DNA from: Pelargonium tetragonum
Lineage: Eukaryota; Streptophyta; Magnoliopsida; Geraniales; Geraniaceae
Assembly: GCA_036897445.1 (NCBI GenBank)
Contig: JAYMTL010000032.1
Coordinates: 1-64,000, forward strand
Length of the DNA: 64,000 nucleotides
Reading direction: 5' to 3'
Shown here: positions 54,866 to 64,000 of the stretch, one piece after another
Layout: each line of letters begins with the position of its first letter
Position numbering within the stretch: position 1 is the stretch's first letter
Made by a program: the position numbers and the translations under genes
Notes under the pieces: generated by a model
The model's input: only the letters and a program-made list of their open reading frames with translations
Told to the model about the DNA's origin: nothing
The model's database searches: none

Positions 54866-54870
54866 TTTTT

Positions 54871-57800
54871 CAACAAATTGAATCCAAGCATGCTCCTCTT
54901 TTATAGATACAATTTTCTATTTTTATTTAGTTGTTTAAGGTGGTGTAGCGCATTCTATAATGCCAATGGTTGTTATGGAGAGTTCATTAAAAAAGCAAGA
55001 CTAAGTATAGGAATTACGCATCACTTCTCAAATGAAACTGGCTGGGCCTGGCACAAGAAGTTTACTGCAGATTTGAATCCTAGTTGTTATGTTACACGAG
55101 CTTTTTGCTACAAAATCCTTATAGAGTATTCTTCGAAATAAAGGGCTAAGACTCCTTTGTAATACTATTTCGCAAGTAGATATTTTCTCGACCGCGATAT
55201 ACGGGATTGCTTAAGCGGGGCCCCTTGGTAGAGAGCCTTTCTTTTTTCAAATTTCTTTTAATAGAATAACTCAACTTATTTACGAATTAAGCAATTCTAG
55301 GGCTAGTTGCAGTATATTACATTCTGGATCATTTGTTTTTCCTACTAGACTGATTAGGGGATACCGCCTAACGTAAAGCCTTTTTTGAGTACTCCTATTT
55401 AGTTAGAGACCTCAATTCTTTTGAAGCAAACGAAAGGAAATTAGTTAACACGAGTCCTTAATAATTTCAGTATTTACAAACTAAATATATTATTTATTAG
55501 GAATTTAAACAAAGCAAACCTAAGTGAAGTTCCGGGTGTACTCCTTATTTATAAGAGCGCAGGTCTTATTCATTTAAGATTCCTTCTAGGATTTTACCTA
55601 TTTAAAAATGAATTTAAAAACGTAAAACGGTACACAAATGCAATTGTCTCGCTTTCTAAATTAAGGGAGTTTTTATCGCAAAATTGATTGTTAGTTAGTG
55701 ATTCGTTATAAAGTCTTACATATTTACGAAACACCTGTTAGGCTTGAGTATATACTAATCTTTCTACAACTTCCCTTATTAACACATAGCCAATACGCTT
55801 TACTCTTACCCTTTAATATCCTGTCAAATAACCCTTATTAATTAAGTTAAGTTTCTGAAGGATATTGCATTCTATTAATTCCTTCAACTTAAGCAGTTGC
55901 CTAAGCATTAGCTATTATAAGTAGTAAGTAGTACTCAAAAAGAGGCAAAAGCTCGAGAATTCACCTTCTTTTTTAATTTAATAAAGTCTTGTTATGAGGA
56001 GTATCTTCTCCCTACATTTATAAGGGAAGTTTTTCTTGTTTAAAAAGATAGATAGTAAGAGAAACCAGCAGCGCAATAGAGCTCAAAGTATACTAGATCT
56101 TAGCAAGTACTAGAGAATACTAACTCGTCCAGAAAGAAGAAATTTTTGATCATTGAGTCATTCTCCTTAAATAGAAACCTTGTGAAAAACTAAATTCATT
56201 GCCTTTTTCCTACGCCGTGTACAAAAAAGCACTCCTAGAAATTAGACTTTGATTATACACTAAAGGGGACCCCTCTCGCTCCTACTTTATATTAAATAAC
56301 ACGTAGCGGATTTACCTCTCTTACCTTTCTTAGGAAATACCTATATCAAATTGATTAAGGAAAACTTAACTATATACGTCTTTAAAAAGTAAGAATCCTC
56401 GTACTCAAGCCAATAAAGACTAAAAAGTTTGTTAATTAAGGTGGGACTCTCATTAGGAAAGACTTCCGTCAGCGGTTCACAAGCCCTTCTTCCTTGATTT
56501 AGGAGTCCGGTTAGTAGGCTTGTTGGGTTAATGAAGGGAACTTGTATATGTATATCTAATTCAATTGGAGTACTATAAAACTAAGTAAATTAACATCTTA
56601 ATAGTTGTAAGGTACTTTATGCCCCCTTAAGGGGGTTTTCTTATATTATAGTTGAGGCTTAGAAAGGGATCCGGATCAAATTCAGTACATACAATACAAC
56701 TTAGTAAAAAAGCCTTTGGTATAATTTAAGAGTAATTAGAATTTCAAGCTTGCCAAAAGAAGCTTAATACTGGAATAACTCTCACGAAATATGTAAAAAC
56801 CCTTTTATTGTCCGAAGTATAAAAGATACCCTAAAGTTTTTCAGACAGGGGTATTTTAAAACTTATGTTACTACCGAATGCCTTGCCCTTTCATTTCATT
56901 CTTATTAGCCCCTCATTAGTGCAATTTATTTATGTCTTTTTACGAATAACTATATCCTAAAGCTCTTGTTTACAACACAAAATTCTTTACTTTTTTTAAG
57001 GGACATTCCTAAAAGAAATACTAAATAAACTCGAACAAGGTGATTTAGACTCATGTGGATAGGTGTGAATCAAATCTTTGAAGAATGCGAGCGAAACTAA
57101 AGGTTATCTCTAAGCAATCGCTTGCATAATGGATTAGTACGTGAACTCTTTTTTGAATAGGCTATTCTGAGGCTTTATCCTTTGGATAATCCGGTACCTA
57201 AAAGAGTAGAATTAGAGATTTGAATGACAGAGGTTATGTTATTTTACTCCAAAAACTTGGCAATTTAAGACCTAGATCTAATCTATAGGAATACAGTATA
57301 AAAAGGAACTCTTATAAATCATCCTCTTTGGAGATAGGCAAAAAACTTGTTTCTTTGGATTCTTCCAAAAATTCTACGGGTCGGGTGCAGTCAACCGTAA
57401 TAAGAGGCCCGCGCGGGGCCTTCACAAAGAAAAGCGAACGGGTATGGGTTTATGGACTTGGGAGTTTCTCAAGAAATGTAAGATACAAACCGACAGATTA
57501 AACAAATTGCATGCAGAGATTCGTCTAGGTTAGTTTATATTAAGGGTATAAAAAGAGGTAAAAAATTCGACTTTAAATTGCAAAGACCCTCGTAGTTTAG
57601 AGTTAGTAAATACGGATAAGAATCCTGAACAAAAGCAAAAGGTAAAATAGCGATTTCTATAGCTTAGAATTTCCTGGAATAGCTAAATTACTAAAGGAGG
57701 TTTAGATAGCCAAGCTTTAATAAGATTTTAGGGCTCTTTTTATATAAAACTCCAAAAGGACTTAAGGTTTACCCCTCTTTTTTATGTACTGGTTATAAAC

Positions 57801-59898
57801 CTCTACACTTGCCTGCAGGAGATCCCCAGGTCTGAGGAAAGTTCAAACAAAGCTAGGTGTTTTAAGGTTTTTAGGTGCATACGGTCATATTTCTCCAAGA
57901 GAGCCTACAATCTTCAGTTTCCGGTACTGATATAGGGGTTTAGGCTATGACTAAAAAAAGGAATTTACCTATATTTTAAGGACTAAACTGGATAAAGGTT
58001 CGATCAAAAAGTCTCTCTTGATATTTACTTTAGCTTTAAGTAGAAGGGGGCAATGTTTTTACAGGATCCTGGATGTGTTGTTTGGACTTTTTAACGGGGG
58101 CTCGGTTTTAGTGGTATGAAGTATCGCAATGGCTGTATTGAGTAAAGGAAAACCCTTTTTTACACTTGCGGGAGTGTTTAATAAAAAAACTCTGCTATAG
58201 ATATTGATATTAGAACTAGGTACTAAAACTTACTGGCTTTTGAAAATCAATTTAAAACAGTAAAGGCAGAGCCACCCAACCAACAAAAATGCAACGCAAA
58301 AGCTTCTGCATAATCTGCATGACATAGAGAAAAGCTAGAGATACCTAAACCAAGTCTCGATAAAAGTACTGTAGGGAGCAAGCAATTAACTGGAAGAAAA
58401 GCGCCCGTCCTCTATATCTATACCCTTAATTAACCTAAGATTTTTTTATTTCTATATTACGTCAAAGACAAACCTTTAGCCCAGCTATACACTAAAGAGT
58501 TAGCGGCTCCCTTTTATAAAGTACTGGAAAGAGCAACTTACTTAGGTCTCTATCTTCTTAGTCTTTATACCTAGACTTTCATTAACTATACCTGTATTCC
58601 TACGTAGTTCTATTAGGGCTGTCGCACCTCATTTTCTTTGTAGCTATTGGTATAGGGAGTTTACCTGACTGTAGGCATCCGGAAGAGGGGTAATGCAAGT
58701 CGTATACATGATAGAACATGGATACCCTGTAGGCACAAAAAGGGTTTTAACTATACTTACTTTACTAGAAACAAACATATGTCTTTACCGTAAACGGATT
58801 CCTTTAACTTTCCCTGCTGTAACTAGAACAAGAATATGAAAAGCAACCCTTTTCCTAGGGTTCTTTTATCTTTTCCGATCTCATTCCCATCCTTTTTCTT
58901 TAGGTTTTCTTATTACTTATACTTATTTCAGATACACGAAAGAACTAAAGCAGAACCCGGAGAATTCCTTTTTGTTAAGTACTTAAACTAGGAAACCTGC
59001 TTATCCCTTTCTACATACGAGAAAGCCAAATTAAGGTAAGGACTTGTTTTTGCTTTAGGATTACACTTGCTCTAGGAAAACCATAATGAGAAACTCTCCG
59101 AATTTCACAATGTAGGGTTAGATTAACTTCTTCCCTTCCTAAAAAAATTGATTTTGAGTTTCATAAAAAAGTAAATTTGATGCATTTCAACCTTAAACCT
59201 TAGTTCAGAGCTCTCACATTCCTCAACTGAAGAGCATATAACTACAAAAACCAAGAGTAAAAGGGGGAAAGAAACTGTTAAAGGTAAAGGCAAGGGTCCT
59301 CCATAGACCATAGAATAGAAACCAGCTAATCAGACATAATCAGTAAGACTTGGAATTCCGGCAAGATTGATCTTGTAAGTCAGTCATTTTATAATCCAAG
59401 TACAAGGTTCAAGACAGATTGAGAGAAGGGAGGTGAGAGTCGAATCCATGCTTGTATCACCGATTCTTATTTGTATTACCACTTCCAAAGACTAAATAAA
59501 ACAAAGAGAATCTAACTGCTCACTTTACTACTAGCCTTCATTGCAAAGAATGAGCTAAATCGATTCTTTATCTACGTCATTAAAATGATTAAAAATGCCC
59601 GCGAGTTTTTTACTTTTTAATAAAATGAAGCTTTAGTACACCACTTTGCTTACTTGACTGCCTTCGATCCACTAGATTCAAATTAATTAATATGGAAAAG
59701 TCAAATGAATGGCAAGGTTATGCCGCATAGAGCACTCTATAGCATTAAAAATTCTAATATTAATATAAACTTAGGGCTAAAAACAACTATAAAATCAAGT
59801 ATTATTGCACCACCAAACTATTATAACTAATACTAAAAGCTACTTTTAGCAAATATAAAGGGACCCTGCGCAAAATTTTTAGTTACCCGATCCAAATT
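54871..59898. other. AT-rich gene desert with faint tRNA-like words
   Basis: No gene was recognised. The open frame at 54878-55141 has no motif; antisense to its end (about 55060-55110) is a faint T-arm-like word (GATTCAAATC). At 59360-59460 two more tRNA-like words face each other (GGTTCAAG on plus; ATGGATTCGACTC with CCTCCC on minus). None folds convincingly. The rest is stop-dense DNA. Confidence 0.45.
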
Positions 59899-60240
59899 TT
59901 GCTACGCCTATTAATGCTCGTAAAAAGATTAAAAAAGACCTATATCAAAAGTTTTGCAACCTTTAAGGTTTTTGTTTTTGTACATTTTTATATACTTACA
60001 ATCCCTTGTAGAACAGCAGCTTCTGGAAGACCTCTTTTAGAATTTTGTACTTTCCTAAACTTCAGGAACCTCCTCGTAAATACCACTCTGAGAACAAGAA
60101 CTTCCCCTTTTTATTCTCTAAGAAATTGTAGAGTATCAAACTATAAAACTATATTAGCCACAAAGCCTTGCGACTCCCTTACGCACGCTCTTTCTTTAAA
60201 TCATAACAGAAAAAGAACTTATAAGTTTGAACAAGGGTAA
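59899..60240 (+). mobile_element. possible Gypsy integrase C-terminal fossil
   Basis: A 113-codon open stretch contains VNTTLRTRTSPFYSLRN, which resembles the Gypsy integrase segment YNxxxHxxTxxSPFxxxYGxxP that follows the catalytic core. The upstream part (lysine- and phenylalanine-rich, then CRTAASGRP) was not matched. No integrase core or reverse transcriptase trace was found next to it. It is a broken fragment if real; chance similarity remains possible. Confidence 0.25.
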
Positions 60241-63200
60241 TCCTAAAGTATTTAGGTATCTTTTATAAGAAAACCCGCATACCCACTTATACTACTCTGA
60301 TACCAGGATCCTTTAGATCGCGTTTTACTACCTAATGCAAATTTCATTCTAAATTAAGAGGATAAATCCTTCTTCTAAATAAAGGACTTAAATCTCTCTC
60401 TTAACACCTCGACAAAAATACTACTGCATAAAAAGTAAGCTAAAGCTTTTTAGGCTTTTTTAGAAAAGGGAGTCCTTGTGGCTCAGAATCAGAAGTAGGG
60501 ACATCAGTACTATAGCTTTTACTTAGTTAGTTATAAGGCCGCCTTACCTGAAAGAAAAAACTTTATGACTTTCTCTTGCCTAGAGGATCGCTTGAACTCC
60601 TCGATTTTCTTCTGGATCTTAAAGCGGGGTGTCTCAAAGAAATTTATGCTACAACTCTTTTTTAGTCTGTGAACTTAAATTACGTATTTTTCAGTACCTC
60701 TTCAATTTACTGGCGATCCCAAAACGCTTAACCAACAAGGGGTTTTTAGCAGACTACAGTTAGATACTTTTGGAGAATCTGACACTCTCAATTACTTTGC
60801 TAGGGAAGCTACCTTATTCATTTTGTATTCCTTGTTTTTATAAACTGCGTAGCCTTTCTTCTAATATTTTACTAAAAAGTCAGTGAGAAAGATAAGGGGG
60901 TACCCTATTCCTCTCAGTATGTATAAGTTATTTCAAAAAGTAGACTAAAAGAAATTCCTTGTATTATAACTTGGCCTAAGACTTACCCGGAATTAAGCTA
61001 ATCTAATAAAGAAAGTTTTCTCCTGGAAAGATATTCCATACGTTCAATTACTTATTGCTTGTAGTAACATCTAAAATATCGGTTTACACTTAAAGCTTTT
61101 TCACTATGCTTTAGGGGCTTGTAACTCATATTCAATCTAATGTTAGGGCGGCGCTTTAGAATAAACACAACTTCGGCCAAACTTTTAGGTATATTTCTTT
61201 TTAGGGGCCATTCTTCTTGAAAATCACTTGAGTAGATAAAAGAAGGTTTAAATTACCTTATAAGGGGTTCTAGTTTTAAAAGGGTCCTTTATGTTTTTGC
61301 CAAACTGCTCGACTAAAGGTTAAGAGGCTCTGCCACCAGGTAAAGTAACACTAAAAATAAGTACATAAAGCCCCGATGAAGCGCTTAATTCATTTTACTA
61401 AACGGAGGCTTTTTTCTTAATATAGGAGCCGTATACCCACCACACTTCCTATTAGTATGTACTTTTAGCTACTACGGAGAAGGCATTCACGTCAATTAGT
61501 TCTCGTTCGGACTACTCTAGTAATTTAGCCCCGCGAAGCAAATCGACCCTAAAGGAACACCTTTACTTGGCATGGAACTCATTTCTATTTTTGACAAGAC
61601 AAAAAACCCAAAAGAAATTTATGAAGTAGAAACTAAGGACAAAAATCCAAAAGGTTAACCTTTCAATTAACCCCTTTATAAAGTTTTTTTTAGTGCTCTT
61701 ATGTACAAAATTAGATTATACACTAGAATTTTCGTCTTACCTTCTTTAATATAAGTAACAAAATTTTGTAATATACTTCGGGCTATATAGCAGCAGCTCT
61801 AGTACAAATACAGAAAGCAAAGCAACAAAGAAAGATAAGTCAAAGAAAAGTGTATGTGAGACATTGTCCGAGGGATCCTACTTACAACAGGACTACGCAA
61901 TATCCTAAGAAATTTATACAAAAGTGTTGTTAATTCCAGTGTAAAAAAGAAAAGCTTTGTTAGTACCCTTTAATTCTATGTTAAAAAACCATATACATTA
62001 AAATGCTGTACCTCGTCTCTTTCTCGATTGGTAAAATAGGAAGTCCGCGGTCAAAAACTTTTTTTAGTCTGTACATTAACTTCAAAGAAATTTGTAATAT
62101 TATAGTAAGAAACCCCGGCAATTCCTTATTTTTATTTAGAGCTTTTCATAAGTTATAGAGGACTTGAATTGATTCGATATAAGTCCCCTATTGAAATTGA
62201 GAGTGAGACTCAGCAGTTATATCCTTATATTAATGAGTATTCTCAGAAGTCAAAAGGCATTTAAAAGGGAAGCTAGCTTTGATGCATCGGGTTTTTTAAC
62301 TTACTAATTTTTTACGGGTCTCTTTGTTAGTATTAGATTAGAAAAGAGATTGTGTGACTTTGAGTTCCTGTCTTACTCTGAAATTAGTTAACGTCATCAG
62401 GTATTTGTTTTTGGAAAGCCCCCCCCTACAGTAAAAGTTTCTAAAATAGTAGAAGTCGGATCCAGACTCGTTCAGTAAAATACGAGGGACTTCCTATATT
62501 AGCGAAAGACCCGCAGTTAAACTTGTGAAAACCCATAACTTACGAGGCTTTGTTGTAGTTTTTTCAAAGCATGTTAAAATATTTACTATAAACAATTAAA
62601 AGAGATATAGCTAGAAAAAAGAAGCGAAAGAAGTAAGCAAAAAGCCAGGAGAAATTCTCCTTTGGCCTAATAAAGAGGTACGCAACAAAAGGGTATCAAA
62701 CTCCCCTGCCTCGATTAGCTAAAGTAAACCCCGGAAACGGCTAGAAGTTTTAACTTGTAATAAAAATGACTTTGAAGAGCTGCATAAGCATGAAAACTGC
62801 TAAAGCAAAAAAATATACATTCAAAAAGAGATAAATGTGTAACAGGTATCGCTGCTAGGCTGCTAGAGGGATATTACTAATATAATAGAATTATAGAGAG
62901 AAAATCCAAAAAAGGAAGTTCTGAACTTCAGTAGAATTGCAAAATAAAGGGGGTGCCCTAGAGATCTGATATCTAATTAGGTTTGTTTTGTAAACTTTTT
63001 CACCAGACCTTGTGACGTGCGATATGAGAAAGCTTAGCTAGTAACTTCAAAAGTTTGTACTCTAAAAGAAAGGATTTGAAAAGAAAGTGGCTTAGTTTAG
63101 TCTATATAGAATAGAGCAATCTTAAGGTAGATAAACAAGCGCTAATGGGATACCTTTATTTATACTATAGTTAAAAGAAGTTGTCTCCGTGAGTTTGTGA

Positions 63201-64000
63201 TTTTATCTCATCAAGCAAAAATTATTTACTGCGTAGCTTATATAAAAGAGGTGACTAAAGACTTTATCCCGAGCCCCTTACTTAAAGGGAGCTGTTCTGT
63301 CTGTAAGAAAGTCTTAATCTTGGGAAGATGCAGTTTTAGTCTCCTTTGAAAGTAAATTTCAGAGTATTGTGTTTTTAAGGACCCCTTGAGAGCTTGTGGA
63401 GCTACTTTAGACTTTATATAATATAGAAGTAAGGTTTCTTTTTTCCTCTTTTTGTTATTAGTGCTTGGTTGTAAGAAATATATGTACAAGTGCAGAACTT
63501 CTCCGTTTTAGACTTTATGTCTTGTCGACCAAAGTAAGGAGTTCCTAGTTGAAATCTTTCTTTTTTTATTATAAACTACTTGTAAGAATCCCCTGCTATA
63601 TACTGTATCCTTTTTAGTTAAGGACAAGAATTAGATACACACTTTTAAGAAAACTCAACTCTCTCAGATGCTACAAAATAACCTAAAAGAAGTTCCACAA
63701 ATTATTAATAGAAAACCCTACTCTTTAACGCGCCTCTTAGAGAAATGCTACAGGAATCCTTTTCAGTAACCCATAAATTATACAGGCTAAGCCTTGTATT
63801 TAACTCAAGACTAAGAACCCCCCGAATTTCCGAAATATAGAAATTGATAATTCAAAAAGAAAAATCTTGTTATGAAAAGCTAGAACGACTCTAAAACTTC
63901 GTGTAAAGTTCTTCTTTATTTAAGACGATAATCCAGGGCATCCCCTAAATTACAAGTTTATTTACTCACTATACTTAAAGTCTTCTTCACTAAATAACTC
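60241..64000. other. AT-rich gene desert
   Basis: Nothing recognisable. One minus-strand open frame at 63238-63489 lacks any motif. The composition and stop density match the bulk of the window up to its end. Confidence 0.6.

Noticed and set aside
60583-60602. Word resembling part of a primate Alu (GAGGATCGCTTGAACTCC)
   Set aside because: No flanking similarity, no poly-A tail, and the rest of the window does not fit a primate source.
1-64000. Plant mitochondrial DNA as the source
   Set aside because: Several tRNA-like pieces resemble plant organelle tRNAs at first sight, but G+C near one third is low for that, no organelle gene is present in 64 kb, the dinucleotide bias is RIP-like, and the two best tRNA relics have polymerase III type T-runs.
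1-64000. CRISPR array, phage or bacterial operon structure
   Set aside because: No regularly spaced repeats and no coding density on either strand.

Overview
This window looks like a gene desert of old transposons in an AT-rich nuclear compartment, most likely of a filamentous fungus (Pezizomycotina-like). Hand counts on sampled lines give about one third G+C. No intact protein gene is recognisable. The longest open frame is 164 codons, and nearly all other open frames are 60-100 codons, about the size expected by chance in AT-rich DNA.

The base composition is diagnostic. In 30001-30300 I counted TpA 31 against ApT 18, and CpA+TpG 21 against ApC+GpT 28. The ratios (about 1.7 and 0.75) are those of fungal repeat-induced point mutation (RIP), which turns CpA into TpA. 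This also explains the texture of the window: stops in every frame, with surviving G and C gathered in short runs such as AGGGG or CCCCTT.

Where protein traces survive, they resemble Ty3/Gypsy LTR retrotransposons. The two best fossils are both on the + strand. The first runs about 17.8-22.4 kb, with gag, reverse transcriptase connection and integrase traces in order. The second runs about 34.1-36.15 kb, with reverse transcriptase, connection and integrase traces at nearly canonical spacing. Weaker single-domain traces lie near 7.1-7.35, 16.4-17.0, 27.3-27.6 (minus strand) and 59.9-60.2 kb. All are broken many times over. Intact LTR pairs were not found by eye.

Two decayed tRNA-like genes (Lys-UUU-like on minus, Asn-like on plus) lie back to back at 54.48-54.87 kb. 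Each is followed by a T-run of the kind that ends RNA polymerase III transcripts, which favours a nuclear over an organellar origin. Weaker tRNA-like pieces lie at 11.3, 16.1, 17.8, 37.6 and 42.1 kb. A 24-base exact repeat inside a longer diverged similarity links 20.65-20.85 kb with 41.75-41.96 kb. A few islands (4.56-5.25, 28.5-28.96 kb) look less depleted in CpA.

Everything else is featureless AT-rich DNA to my eye. I found no CRISPR array, rRNA gene, operon or novel multi-gene system. The host assignment is inference from composition and relics; I could not run a search.
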